NCBI GenBank assembly: GCA_020310875.1
Contig: CM035427.1
Location: 88,218,230-88,282,229 of the forward strand
DNA: 64,000 nucleotides
DNA from: Ceratopteris richardii
Lineage: Eukaryota; Streptophyta; Polypodiopsida; Polypodiales; Pteridaceae
Direction of reading: 5' to 3'
Of the stretch, positions 20,441-33,541 are shown piece by piece. How positions within the stretch are numbered: position 1 is the first letter of the stretch; each line of letters begins with the position of its first letter. The translations under genes were made by a program, and so were the position numbers. The notes under the pieces are model-generated. The model had not been told where the DNA came from. It made no database searches and worked only from the letters and a program-made list of their open reading frames with translations.

Positions 20441-21999
20441 GCTCTTTGTTAGGGCAACAAATGCCACACTTGACCTAGAGATAAAGAGAGCGACAAAGTG
20501 CAAGAGAATGTGAAACTCCAACACCACCAAATTATGCACATAGAGAACATATTGTTCATGTCAAAAGTAACACATTTTTATTTGGAAGAGGGAGGAAGAT
20601 TGGGCCATTGGAAGACTCATGTACATTCAAAAGGAGAGTTGCTAACAAGCCAAGGCAAAAGAAGATGAGTGTGCACCTCTCCTCTTAACTACAAAAAGTG
20701 AGGGAGACAAAGCAGCAACCTCTTCTAAGGAAGTGGACTTGCACCATCTTTTCTCTCACAAATCAAGTCATGTGCCATCTCCCACCTAGAGATAGAGAGA
20801 GAAGGAGAAAGCAATACATAGCTCTCCACCTCAAATAGTCTTTGCATAATTGAACATATCTTCATAAGAGTAACATAGCTAGAGAGCCTCTATACATCAT
20901 AAGTAATGTCACCCATACATTTGAGTTGATGCATTCTTGTGAAGGCAAGAACAACCACCCATTGGAGCTCTATGCTAAAGATATCGGAGATGCTATTGCT
21001 TGCATCATTCATCTAAAAGGAAAATCAAGCACACACTCATTTTTCTCTCAAACCTTTGTGTGATAAAAAGCACGCTATCCAAGCCAAGATTAGGATAACT
21101 ATGAGATCATCAAGAATGTCATTGCAATTCATTTTGGTTCATTTTCTTTAGCATTGCTACCTGAAATGTCCCCTCTATTTGAGTGTATCTATACCGTTAA
21201 TGAATCTATAAACTATGGATATACCTTCATAAAATGATTTTAAATAAGTTTCATATATTCTCTAAGGGCTTACATTAAAGATATCAAATAATTTGGTAAT
21301 CTCCATATACTTGAATTTTTCACAGCATACCTCTTTTGACCCCATACCCCTTGCAAAGGAAAAGACTCTACATCAACTTTTTCACAGCAAGCCAGTTACT
21401 CATGTACTTTCAAAGGCTGTCAAGCTTTCGTCTCACTTTTGTAGTAAATGCCCTACAATTTCTAATCTCAATAAGTAAAAGAAGATCATTTATCTGTGTG
21501 CTTTGGGAGGCTACTCTAAGCCCCAAAAGATGTCAAGAAATTCATAGGCCCACTCTAATCCCCTTCCCCCAACCCCCTCATAAAATTTGGTGCTCACTCT
21601 ATTTTTGCAAGTCTGGTGATAAAATTTTTTAAGTTCTCTCTACACTGGGGATATTTTCTACCATTTTGGAATGCGACTTCATTGAATATGTTTTACTTTC
21701 CATCATTATGCCTATATTCATGCCCAAGGATGAAAATTGAATGGCACAAACTAAAATTTGTAGAAGGAGACTATTAAGACTTCGTTATACACAAACTTGC
21801 TATATGAAGTTATAGATGCTAGAAAACCCAAGCTTCATATGGATGCATGGACGTTTGGAATGTAATAGATAAGAGACCCATAGGAAAATTGTTGCTAGCT
21901 TGGGATGCATTAATGAAAGGGCATATTACCTCTTGTAGGACTTCGCATGAGGCTTGAAAGATACTTCATGATCCCTATGAGGATAAGAATCCCCTTAGA
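20441..21999. other. no recognised gene
   Basis: AT-rich DNA. Two spots share CCTAGAGATA plus a GA-rich run (20477-20497 and 20787-20810). The block near 21160 (CCTGAAATGTCCCC) could be an old LTR or leader, but no partner is visible. Confidence 0.4.
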
Positions 22000-23290
22000 T
22001 TTTATGCCCTAGAAGTCAAATTCCATAACCTAACCATTAGGCCCCAAGTCCCCATCACTAAGGTCAATTCCACTTTTGGAGATTCTCAATGCAAACTCCC
22101 ATTGTTTGGTAGACAAGTATCAAGAAAAGATATGGCTATTAGGCTTCTCAAGTAACTTTGTAAGTCATATGAGACTTTTGTAGTGACACTTTACAATTGT
22201 GGTCAAGACTTAACTTCAGAGGAAGTTTGAAAACTCTTGCTCATCCATGACTCGCAAACAAACTCTTCTACATCCCAAGAAGCCTCTATGAAAGCTAAGG
22301 GGCCCTTCAAAGAAATCACTCAAGCAATCCTCCTAAACAAGGCTCCAATAACTTGTCCAAGTCGTTTACATGTAGTTATTATGGGAAATCTAGACATACT
22401 GAGAAGTTATGTTATGAAAAGAAGAATAATTCTAAAGCATCTACATCAAATAATCAATCTAAGTCTTCTATGCATAGACCTCATTGATCAAGTGAAGAAA
22501 TCTTCATCTCAATAAGCAATGCTTTAATCACTTCTAGGGCATCAACATGAATGGATCTTTGATACTAGAGAATCCTTGAACATGTCAAAGAATTGTGAGT
22601 CTTTTCACGAGCTAGACGAGCACAAAGGTGAAGTTTACTTAGAAAATGCAAAGCCTTACCAAACTCTATGTATCAAACCTTTCCTTGAATCTCCTTTGAG
22701 TCAAAGCTATTATGGATCATCACAAACAAGTTCTCCTTGAAAACACATGTGTTAAAGGAATTAATACTAGCACTAAGGACATCATCGCCCAAGGCATCAA
22801 GGATAAAGGCCTATAGATGTTTTCTTGATTCCTTGCTAAGGAATCAATTTCCACACTTTGGCACCAATGATATGGAAATATATCCTAATTAAACAAGATC
22901 TCAACATCTCAACTGGTGAAGGGTTTGTTCAAGATTGGACAAATGCAAGATGTGTGTAATGCTTGCACTCAAGAAAGGCAATAAAGGTCCCCTCCTCCAA
23001 ATGAGGCTTCTACCCAAGCAAGGAATCATCTAGCCCTAGGCCACATGGAACTATATGGACCAATGAAGTGGCATCCAATTCAGTAAACACTACTAGATAT
23101 AATGGAGGTGATGTGTTCATCAACCATGACTTTGATAACCATTGAAATACAGGGGTATCAAAAGGCAAGTCACTCAGCCACATACTCCATACCAAAATGA
23201 AGTAGCCAAAAGAAAGATTTGTAATGCCATGAAAATGACATGCACTATGCTTCAAAACAAAGCATTACCATTCACGCTTTAGGCCAAAGA
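22000..23290 (+). mobile_element. strongly decayed Ty1/copia fragment
   Basis: In the plus direction, weak copia signatures occur in the right order: a degraded CCHC-like knuckle near 22370-22415, a protease-like WIFDTRES block near 22550, and an integrase-like TPYQNEVAKRK block near 23190-23220. Many breaks separate them and no LTR is recognised. It is an old fossil. Confidence 0.55.
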
Positions 23291-23699
23291 TCTGTACACC
23301 ATTACTTGGAAGGAAGGGATGCCATTGGATGACTACTTGGATCAGGCCCATCATTTTGGATCAGGCCCATCTTCCATATGACGAGCAGTGATGCACATTG
23401 AGTGTACTTAGGGATAGTTTGCAGACCCTCACATGTGCTTTAGGTGAAGAAGAGAACTACATGGTAAGGGTAAGAGAAATTCATGGATGAATGGAATAAG
23501 ATTGACATTTACTTGAGTGGAAGGGTGTAACAAAAATTTTTGGATGAATGAAATGTGATCGACGTTGACTTGGAGGGTCAAAGTAGGAGCAGAAAAGGAA
23601 GATGCACTAGAAATAGAGAGTAAAAAAATGTGACTATTTCTATTGTCCATGGAAAGCACAATGCATGAACAATTTTGTTTTATGTGATACAAAATAATC
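23291..23699. other. no recognised gene
   Basis: A short AT-rich interval. A near-duplicate of about 70 bp occurs inside it (TTCATGGATGAATGGAATAA near 23481 and TTGGATGAATGAAATGTGAT near 23540). Nothing else is seen. Confidence 0.4.
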
Positions 23700-24914
23700 A
23701 AAGTATTCATGGATCTATATAGCCCCTAAAAACTAATCCCTGGAGAAAATAGGATTTCCTTCCAAAGGTGTGATAATCTCCAAGCTCTGCGATGCGTAGA
23801 GGCCTCAAATCTTCAAGCCCTCTACAGCTAGGCCTACCACATAAATGGGTGTAACCTTGGACAATCTCTCGGGAGATGTTCTTTGCCACACTCAGGACAA
23901 AAGCCTTGTATTATGATGTTATGTCCTTGTCCCAAAGCCTGTGGGTGGGGACATTCACAAATGAAATGGTCACCATGACATCCAAAACATGGTCCTCTAG
24001 GGGCTTGTGGTCTTACTTTCTCGATTGGGGCCTGCGGTTGGGATTCGTGTACATGACATTGGAGTATTTTGGCTCCCAATTTTGTTCCATAAGTGGTGTC
24101 TCGTATTGATAGGAATAAGCCTCACTATGCTTTGGTGACTCTTTGTAATAAGCTTGTAGACTATCTTCATGGGAGTAGTTTGAACTATGAGCATGAGAGT
24201 CATTTTCTGAGACCAACGGGGTTAGTGCCACCAATGCTCTATTAGGGTTTTCCTCTGCCACTGTATACTTAACTGAGATCACATTAGAAGGAGTTGTTGG
24301 TTGATTTCCTAGGACTGTTTGTGGCCAATATGGTGCTTGATATTGCTATTGTGGCCTATAATATGGCTATTGGTATTGGTTCTGATACCTACCCTATTGA
24401 TAAGGTTGTTGATAATTTTTCTAATAGCCTACCTATTGTAGGGACAATCTTGAGCAGTATGGTTTGTGTATTTTCTCTCAATGGTGAAATATAGAGCATT
24501 AGGGTTTCCTTGGGGTTGAGCCATCATGGGGCAAACATTAGCCATGTGGTCTCCTCCAAAGTTGTAACATCACTTCAATGAGGTGACCCTTGGTGTCTAT
24601 CTACTTTGAACTCCTAGCTTCTTGGCAACCTGCTCCGCTATCTCATCTATCTCAGTAGAGGTTCTGGAGGTATGACTAGTAGAATTGTTAGAATCTTTAT
24701 AGAGTTTGGACAGTCCTAACTCCTCACCCAAATTGTCTTCTATGTCAATACACATACACACACTCTTCTATGGAACTAGGCTCTTTCAAGTACACATATG
24801 ATCTTAAATCGGTGCTTAGTAAGCCGTCTAAAACAAGGCCACTTGTTTGGCATGTGTGGGTAACTCTAGAATATGGCATCTTTCTAAGTGCTTTCTAAAC
24901 CCTCTTCTTGCTAG

Positions 24915-25382
24915 TCACATTGTTTCTTGGGGTGTTTGGTTGAAGCTAAGGATCAAGGATGATGTGTTATGCCTGATACCACTCTTGGAAAATTCTAGAA
25001 TGAATTCCTCTAGCAATTGACCTATCTCTCGATAGTTAGGATTGTTTAGAGGTTGAAACCAAGATAAGGCACTACCCTTGAGAGTCAAACCAAATGCCTG
25101 AAATTGTGTGAACAAGTCCTCAACTTGTTGAGCTCTTAACACTTGTTTGAACTCGGCCACATAATCATAAGGATCTCCTAAACCATCAAAATAGTTCTTC
25201 ATTGCCTTAACCACTTGAGAGGGTCTAAGGGTTCTTGGGTGCTCTCTAGGTCTAGGCAATAGGAAATCATGTTCATCTCTTTGATGCCTATGTGCTCGAT
25301 GTCTCTCTCTTTCACATCTTTCATTTTCAAATCCTAATCGGTCTCTACCCATAGTGTTTGCAAAGCTTACGTTGGGCCTCAC
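24915..25382 (-). pseudogene. gypsy gag capsid domain, partial
   Basis: This is a 155-residue frame. Residues about 60-120 match the retrotransposon gag capsid pattern, with a strongly charged R/E/H-rich stretch before it (ERCERERHRAHRHQRDEH). It sits just after the primer site, as gag should. Confidence 0.75.
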
Positions 25383-25507
25383 TCTGGTTCTTTCCCTCTG
25401 GGTTTAATGAGTCTGGGATGATCCTGGTCCTTGGAGGCCATGGGAGACATTAGATCTTGGTGGAAGGAAAATCAATTCACCCTGCCAAGTGTATGTGTGC
25501 TTGTCAT

Positions 25508-25519
25508 GCTCTGATACCA
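25508..25519 (-). other. tRNA-Met primer-binding site
   Basis: TGGTATCAGAGC on the minus strand is a perfect match to the plant initiator tRNA-Met site. Confidence 0.85.
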
Positions 25520-26243
25520 AGAACATTTTCTTCAATGTGTGATCTAGATAGAAAACTTTGCCTCGTGTCTCAGGATCTTTGAACTCATAGATGGTGAATA
25601 TTGGGTTAGGTTAATCTGGCTTGAATCTCCAAAAGGCTTCCTCTGTTTCTGTATTCAAGAATAGTTCTATGCTTTTGTTGTCTTGAGGGATCCAAACTGG
25701 AGTGATCACCATGGTCAAGACTCACTTACCTCTAGAAGTCTTGGGTTCTCATCCTAGGTCTCCTTGCTCTAGGTCTCCTTGCTCTAGGTCTCCTATCTCA
25801 TTCTCAAGAATGATATTTCCAAACTCATATGTCCTATCTAGTAAGCTGGTAAACACATACATGGTTCCTTGCTTATCAATATAAGGACCCTCTTCAAACT
25901 TGACCACTAGATGTTCAAGTCCAAAGGGTTGATCTGGATTTTTGAGTTGGACCACTAATCGCCTTAGGCCATCCTCATAGATGCATGCACCTAATCAGTT
26001 GGTCCTAATATATTCAAATTGTGTTTTATATGAACCTTCTAGTGTCTACAAATAGCCAATGTTTGAGTTACCTATGGGTCTCTCCCTTTTGAAGGACATT
26101 TCGGAATCACTCGTGTCCAAACTTAGCACGTAGGGATAACTACTAAGTTGTTGTGCCCAAGGCTTAGTTGTATGATTGACACTGGCCGCAGATGATATAA
26201 TGCTTTGTCTATCCTTGCCTAGGAGTCTACCAGATCTCAGGTT
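25520..26243. other. probable LTR or leader remnant of the gypsy fragment
   Basis: By position this should be the 5' LTR of the gypsy fragment to its left, but no second copy is in the window to confirm it. A 15-bp unit (CTAGGTCTCCTTGCT) is repeated about 2.7 times at 25754-25794. Confidence 0.35.
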
Positions 26244-26412
<169 letters not shown>

Positions 26413-26559
26413 ATGTATTAGTTTTACTCCAAATGAGCTTTCTAACGAACCCAAAATCACAAAAAACGGATTTCATATAAGAAAGTTATGCCACTTCAGG
26501 GTTCTTGAGGTTAAAGCAGGGAAACAGGATCTCTCTGGGATTACTTTAGAACAGGCAAT

Positions 26560-27130
26560 ACATAATACTTAGGAAGTATTGGTGATACTTGGGAGCCAAC
26601 AATACACGATACTTGGTCTCATGATACGATACTTGATGTCACCACAATACACGATACTAACTGATCCACGATACGATATTGTCTTTAGACGATACATGAT
26701 ACTTGATGAGTATCGGGGTGATACACAATACTTGGGTAGATGATACATGATACTAGCAGTTTCATGATATGATACCATCCTTCACGATATAGGATACTTG
26801 AGAGGTATCAGAATACATAAGCCGGTGATACACGATACTGGTGCAATATCATGATACATGATATGGCTCTCCACGATACGCGATACTTAGTGGGCAACAA
26901 TACACGATACTTGAGGTTGGAGATACTTGGACTTCACGATACACGATACCAACCTTCGCGATACATGATACTTGGGAAGTATCACGATACACAATTAGGC
27001 GATACACGATACGCAATACTCAACCCGACGATACACGATACACATGAGATATCGTGATACATGGGGAGATGATACACGATACTCGACAAGTATCACGATA
27101 CACAAGAGTTCTCGTATCGCGATACGTGAA
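26560..27130. repeat. GATAC-rich palindromic minisatellite
   Basis: About 570 bp built from degenerate units around GATACACGATACTTG, in both orientations. Many form near-palindromes such as GTATCACGATAC, and 27113-27126 is a perfect 14-bp palindrome CGTATCGCGATACG. Unit spacing is irregular. No coding sense is seen. Confidence 0.85.
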
Positions 27131-27533
27131 CTCAATCAGACATGATACTTGGAGTTTTTGAAGTCAAAATTCAAAAATTTGTTTGAATATGTGTACCATA
27201 TGTCCTCCTTGTCACTCCTATGTGCTTGTAGATGCAAAGTCACTCTCCAAACCCGTCAATAATCCACTCACAATACTTGATGCAGGTTGTGTCATGCCAT
27301 GGGAATGCTCACTTAGTTTTTGGGTATATTGAGGTGTATTTCTTTAGTGTTTTAGCTCTGCACCCCCTCTAAGCTTCTTGCTTGTAGCCACAAATGAAAA
27401 ACAAGGTAAATGTACACTAAAAAATGGAAAAATCTAAGAAGATGAAGCTGGGAGAAGCTCAAAAATTGAACTCAAAATGGTGAGTTTTTTACCTTCCAAT
27501 CTTACCGTCACATGCTATTCCTCGAAGGTCTCT
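27131..27533. other. no recognised gene, possible element leader
   Basis: AT-rich. It follows, on the minus strand, the primer site at 27534-27550 and would be the 5' leader of that element. No gag is recognisable before the minisatellite. Confidence 0.35.
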
Positions 27534-27550
27534 CCCCGTCAACGGCGCCA
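27534..27550 (-). other. tRNA-Asp-type primer-binding site
   Basis: On the minus strand TGGCGCCGTTGACGGGG matches the tRNA-Asp site used by Tat/Athila gypsy elements with one difference. It follows an LTR-like end ACACCA. Confidence 0.85.
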
Positions 27551-27554
27551 AATT

Positions 27555-28085
27555 TGGTGTCACTCTAGCACAATTTTAAGTACCAACATGAGGAGATGCA
27601 CCTCATAAATGTCAATCCACGCAAACATGAGGACTAGTATGAAAACCGTGAGCAAGTGATGGCACAAGTGCGCAAGTGAAAGCACACAAGCATGCACATA
27701 CATACACACACACGCACACAAGGCAAGAGCAAAGAGTGGAAAAATGGAAGGACTTCAATTACAAAAGAAATCTATTACAAGAGCTCAAATTTCTAACAAG
27801 CTAGCCTCAGAAATGAGCTCTCTAGCTCTTTTTATAGTTTTTTTGGTAGGATGATACTTCTAATACTCCTCAAGCTCGAGGACTCCTCAGCTTGAACAAA
27901 ATGGAGTTACAAAAATGTAAAATGGTATTTATTTACAATGGTTTTTAGTGATAAAATCACTATTTTTATACGGATTTCTTCTGAAAATCTGACATATACT
28001 TCTTGGAGCTCCCTACATGCTCCTTTCTTCTTGTGTGTCCATATCTTTGATGCACTTCCACTCCTCGTGCTTGACCTTGAAAATT
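27555..28085 (-). repeat. gypsy LTR-like repeat, copy 1
   Basis: About 530 bp beginning (plus strand) TGGTGTCACTCTAGCACAAT next to the tRNA-Asp primer site, so it is the 5' LTR on the minus strand. A second head-to-tail copy follows directly. It contains an (AC)n-rich block near 27690-27720. Confidence 0.75.
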
Positions 28086-28706
28086 TGGTGTCACTCTAGC
28101 ACAATGGTAAGTACCAACGTGAGGAGTTTCACCTCATAAATGTCAATCTGTAGAGGCGTGAGGATTGGTATGAAGACCTTGAGCAAGTGAAGGCACAAGT
28201 GCGTGAGTGAAAGCACACAAGCATGCACACACATACACACACACATGCACAAGGCAATAGCAAAGAGTGGAACAATGGAAGGTCTTCAATTACAAAAGAT
28301 TTCTCTTAGAAAAGCTCAAATCGACAACAATCTAACCTCAAAAATGAGCTCTCTAGCTCTTTTTATAGTTTTTTGAGTGGTTTTGGCCTTGTCCAGACCT
28401 AGTGTTCGACCTACTTAAAAATTAGGTTCCAAGGATTATTTGAGGGCTGAAACGGAGTCTAAAAATTATGAAAATTGGTAGGATGATACTTTTCATACTC
28501 CTCAAGCTCGAGAACTCCTCGGTTTGAACAAAATGGAGTTAGAAAAATGTAAATGGTATTTGAATGGTTTTTAGTAATAAAAATCACTATTTTTATATGG
28601 ATTTCTTTTGAAAAATTGATTTATACTTCTTGGAGCTCCCTACATTCTCCTTCTTCTTGTGTGTCCACATCTTTGATGCACTTACACTCCTCCTGCTTGA
28701 CCTGGA
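28086..28706 (-). repeat. gypsy LTR-like repeat, copy 2 in tandem
   Basis: About 620 bp repeating 27555-28085 from TGGTGTCACTCTAG to the TGCTTGACCT end. It carries about 100 bp (near 28375-28480) that copy 1 lacks. The two copies are clearly diverged. Confidence 0.75.
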
Positions 28707-31111
28707 GTTTAAACGACTATTCTCCATCATCAAAAATGGTTGTATATTGTATCGGGGTTTAATTTTTCCCTGTCATCAAAAAAAAATCTACTACATGTTA
28801 TCAAGAAGTTTCCACTTTCTTCCACCCCAAAAAAGTGATCGTAACCATAAAGCCACCGAATCATCATAAAAAAAAGCAAGCCAAAGGAAGCTAAGGAGGC
28901 ATAGTAGAATAAAGCACGGGCTATATGGCCAGATTTATGCATTAGTGGAGTTTAGTTAGATTTCCTTGCATGTTATTAGAGAAAGAGCATATTCATATTT
29001 ATGTAGGAAAGGAGTTGATCTAAAATACGCTAAACATGAAAGATGTCTCTTGAAAATCCTAAATCTTTGTTTATAATCCTATTTAAGGTAGATTGTTTTA
29101 TGAAAAAGGTACAAATCTTCATGATGAGAGGAACTGATGCCTAAAATGACTCAATACATCCACTTCCACTTCATATTTATGCTTGTTTGTTTTCTTTCTT
29201 ATTGTCAATGTTGCTTGTTCATTTGCATATATGTTGTGTATTTGTTCATGCATGTTCATGTTGCTTGTTTCAATTCTTTCTTTCATGCAAATTTTGCTTC
29301 ATGTCATAGTGCCTACTCATTTATGCATATGATCAATTTTCTTTTCCATATGTTTCCTATAAAAGAGTTTGATGCATGGAACTTTTTTGTTTTTTAGAAA
29401 GACTAGAGTTGCGCTTTTGGAGGAATCGCAGGTTTAGTGTAGGCGAATGTCATCGAGATTTTCTCTCCTCTATCATTCATGATGGCCTAGAGGAAACACA
29501 TTCGGCAAAGGTAGCTAGAATTCCCTGAGAAGTCCAAGATGCATCAAGGATGTCAAAGGGAGTTCACATGCAAACTTTGGAAGAAATCGAACAAATCCAG
29601 TGTAGCGGTCAAAGCTGATCAAATTTTGGAGATTATGTCAAAAATTTCAATGTCTTCAAATCACTTATACTTGTAAAGCCTATCAAAGGCAATCTATAGC
29701 CTGAATTTCACATGTAAATGGATTTTCGAGCACATTGATATGCCATGTGCATTTTGTAAAAAGTGTAATTTTTCAACTTAGACCCTACAAAATCTTGTAT
29801 AGGAACTATGGTTTGACATCTATAAAGATCATATGTGACTACATATTTGTACAAATTTTCAAGGCTATCAAAGCTTCCTAGGCACCTTAATGCCACCTTG
29901 CAAACTTCCAAATGTAGTCAAACTTGTACAAGGGAGATTCAAATGGGAGTTTTTTTTGCATATTCCTAAAGCAGACCTTTCAAAACATAGCCCTATAAAT
30001 TTTCATCTTCATCAAAGGATATCTGAAGGGTCAAAGAGCACAAAATCCAATTTTCAAGATCATCGTAGTGTCCTAGAATAACAAAATTGAAGGCTTGAAG
30101 GGATGCCACATGACAAACAATGATTGAACCATGTTGTACGATCAAGATGAGCTCACATTCAAGGGTGGAGATGCAGTAAAGCATAAAGCAAGGAGGATCC
30201 ATGAGTTTTTTTCATTGGATAAGCCTTTTTTGATGGTCAAAGATCAATAATGCAAAGTTTGTCCAAAAATAGCAACTTATCTTCTCCAAATTGATGTCAC
30301 AAGTATTTCGATGGTCCAGATCAGCCCTAGATTCAATGATAGAGAATGAATGCACCTAGTACCCCCACCCCCTTTGCCCTAGATATCATATAAAGAACCA
30401 ATCTTTGCCATCCATTTGATAAATGCAATATTGGTTGTAATCAAAAGCAGATGATCTTACGATTACCAGTTGACTTCTCTAGATCCAAAGGCCCAAATTC
30501 ATTCAAAAAACAATAAAAACTCCCCTCCAAACCCATAGAGAAGCATTGTTAGGCATCCATTAGGCCCTTGCTAGCACATGGTTTCCTTGAGACGATCACC
30601 CTCAATTGAGCGTGTGAGGATCCAAGGTGGGATAGTAAGAGCATAGTTCCTAGAATCAATTTTAATTTAGACTTCCACTCTAGGATAGGCTCATAAACCC
30701 AACTTCTCTTTCTTTGCTCACCCTCAGTGGAGCATGTGAGTGAGTTAGAGTTGGTTTTATGAGTCTTAGATTTCTTTAGAAACACATTACGATCCTAGAA
30801 AAACACAGGGTCAATGAAGTGGAACCTATCCTCTTACATGTGACATTCGATTTGAATTGTCATGGTGAGAGGGTCCTGCGGACACCTTTGACCACTAGAA
30901 TGCTTCGCTCGATGTTTCACAACATTCATGTATATGTATGTTATAATAATATCTTCTAATTCATGTCTCTTGTCTCTTAGTCTCTTATATGTTTTTACAT
31001 GTCTCCTTCTATATCTTTCTATGTGTGAGAAGGTTCTGCAGTCTTGGGTTGAACTAGTGAGGATGATCCATTGATGTTGAGAGAATAATTTTTTATTCAT
31101 TCATAAATCAT
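28707..31111. other. AT-rich stretch, nothing recognised
   Basis: About 2.4 kb with only short frames of no recognisable family. Two short pieces of similar wording occur near 30590-30620 and 30718-30745 (CACCCTCA..TGAGCGTGTGAG and CACCCTCAGTGGAGCATGTGAG). No LTR, RNA gene or transposase is seen. Confidence 0.4.
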
Positions 31112-31360
31112 GACCCACATGCATTCATACCACCCATAAACACCCATGCATATGTTTCAGTTTTGAAAGTGTATAAGAAGCTCCATTCTTGGACCATTCT
31201 TCCTTTCAAAACTGATTCATGTGTGTGGTTTTCTTTTTTCTCTCATCATGCATACATCCACAAGAACCCATGCATATGAATTAAATTTTGAAAGTGTAAA
31301 AAAGCTCCATTTTTTTTGGACCATTCTTCCTTTCCAAATTGATTCATGTGAATGGTTTTC
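31112..31360. repeat. diverged 125-bp tandem duplication
   Basis: Two adjacent copies share CCCATGCATATG, TTTTGAAAGTGTA, AAGCTCCATT, GGACCATTCTTCCTTTC and TGATTCATGTG, at a spacing of about 125 bp (31143 and 31268). Confidence 0.8.
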
Positions 31361-31692
31361 TTTTGTCCTCGTCATTTATGCTCATGTGTTTATCTTGCAT
31401 TCATATGTTCCCCTTTCCATAATCAAATCATGACATCTCTCCTCCCCATACCCAACTTCATCTTCACCTTCACATTTTTTATCACATAAACCTTCCAACA
31501 CTCACTAGCTTCATACATTGTGTGTGTGCCACGACCAGACCTGATCCACTCGGATTGCAATCACCTCCACACTAGTGGTCCTAGTTTGTTCACACACATC
31601 ACTACTAAATATATCAATAAATCCCCCTTGGGAGTGATCCGATGAACAAGGAACTAGCACTCATGTATAAGGAAGTTCCAACCTATGTGGAA

Positions 31693-32046
31693 TCAATCCA
31701 CAAAAGCAAGTAAGCCCAAAGCTTTGCGGAAAGCTTCAAACTTCTCCCTAGGTAGAGCCTTTGTGAAAAGGTCTACAATGTTCTCCCGCATGTGCACATA
31801 TGCCAAGTTGATCTCTCCAGTAGAGAACCTCTCCGTGGCATAATGATAATGCAGCTCAATGTGCTTAGTGTGAGCATAGAACACAGGGTTCCTCACAATT
31901 GCCAATGTGCTCTGACTCTTAGTGAAGATGGTGGTGGCAAAAGACTGACCAACATCCAAAACAGCCATAAGGCATCTAAGCCACACACACTCAATAGTCA
32001 CAGCGAAAGTTGCCCTATACACAACCTCACACCTGGAAGTGGCCAC
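31693..32046 (-). pseudogene. copia RNase H, copy B
   Basis: This is a 117-residue frame with SRCEVVYRATFAV, the H-K-rich block HTKHIELHYHYATERFSTGE and the tail ENIVDLFTKALPREKFEA. It corresponds to 16213-16731 of copy A. Confidence 0.85.
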
Positions 32047-32357
32047 AGTAGGCTACTTCTTGCTCAGCCAAGATATGCGTAGCTAGCAAGCATGAAGCAA
32101 AAACCACTAGTGGACACACAAGTGTCATAGAAAATAGCCCAGTGAGAGTCAGAAAAAGCATGCAAATCTAGCGGTAGTGATCCCCCCTTGGGATAAAACA
32201 ACCCAAGTTGCTGGGTACCACTCAAGTAGTGAAAGATGCGCTTAACCGCCTACCAATGTTTGACACCTGGGCAATGCATAAACCTTCTCATTTGTGAGAC
32301 AAAAAACTAAATATTTGGTGGAGTAATACATAAGTAAATCAAGCATCCAATAGCTTG

Positions 32358-33541
32358 CTAATAGAGAACAACATCAAATGCATCTCCAATATCATGAAGA
32401 CTCAATCCTAAACCTCTCTCCATTGGAGTGGCAATAGTTTTACATTCTTCAAGGCCAAAACATTGCAATAATGTGTCAATATATTTCGTTTGACACAAAG
32501 CCATTCCACCATCAACATGCATAAACTGAATGCCCAAATAATGATGCAAATGCCTCAATCAAACATCTCAAATGAGGCATGTAAATCAGCCTTAAAATCA
32601 GCAATATGCTTCTCATGAGGACCAAAGAGCAGCATGTCATCAACTTACACCACAATGATTAGAAGTACATCATTTGCACGCTTAACATATAAGGTGATTT
32701 CAATTGGACTGTTCTCAAAACCATGTGCAATCAGATAAGCATGTATCTTTTCATACGAAGCATGTGGTGCTTGCTTTAAACCATATAATACCTTGTTTAA
32801 CCTGCACACCTAGTTTTCATGCCCTTTTTGCACAAAGCCATGGGGCTAAAAAACATACACTTCTATTTCATGCAAGTCACTCAAAAATATTGTTTTAATG
32901 TCCAACTGATGTACATTCCAACCATGATCAGCTGCAAGTGCACATATGCTACAAATAGTAATCATTATGTATGTAGGTGCAAAGGTTTCATCAAAATCAA
33001 TGCCTCTTTCTTGCGCATAACCCTTTGCAACAAGCCTAGCCTTATACCTGTCAATTGTTCCATCACGTTTACGCTTCACCTTGTATACCCACTTAGTGCC
33101 AATGGCCTTCTTGCCAGGAGCCAAGTCACATAAAGACGAGGTACCATTTTTCGTGATAACATCATATTCAAATTGCATTGTAGCCATCCAATGTTCAGAA
33201 TTTTGTGCTTCATCAAACGAAACAGGATTAGTCTCATCATAGAGATTAGATGTAGCCGTAGCATAGAAATCTGATGCAAAAGAGGCATTATGCGAGCCTG
33301 AATGAGTACGGTATGACAGCGGTGCATCTAATATGCTATCACGCAAAGTCTGCACTAGCCATTTTGGCATAGTTTTGTGCCTCCTCAATATCATTTCTCT
33401 CATCAACAAGTGCATCATGCAAATATGGATTAGAAATGGAATGATCTGCATCATCACATGAAACCTATAAAGGTTGAAAAGTTGCCCCATTAGGATCAAT
33501 GCTAGATTTTCCACTTGTAAAAAGAGGCAGCAAAGTATCAT
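32358..33541 (-). pseudogene. copia reverse transcriptase, copy B
   Basis: Copia RT signatures are in the expected order: AIGTKWVYKVKRKRDGTIDR and RYKARLVAKGYAQERGIDFD (frame 32846-33541), and LHHYLGIQFMHVDGG with ATPMERGLGLSLHD (frame 32358-32558). Broken into several pieces. Confidence 0.85.

Larger units (their letters stand above)
23700..25519 (-). mobile_element. decayed Ty3/gypsy gag region with primer site
   Basis: On the minus strand, a perfect tRNA-Met primer site TGGTATCAGAGC (25508-25519) is followed by gag. Frame 24915-25382 has a capsid domain (KNYFDGLGDPYDYVAEFKQV, LKGSALSWFQPL). Frame 23834-24079 has two knuckle-like clusters, CFGCHGDHFICEC and CPECGKEHLPRDC. Pol is missing and the gag is broken. 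Any LTR must start to the right of 25520. Confidence 0.75.

Noticed and set aside
26560-27130. CRISPR-like array
   Set aside because: Units are degenerate, in both orientations and without uniform spacers; eukaryotic context.
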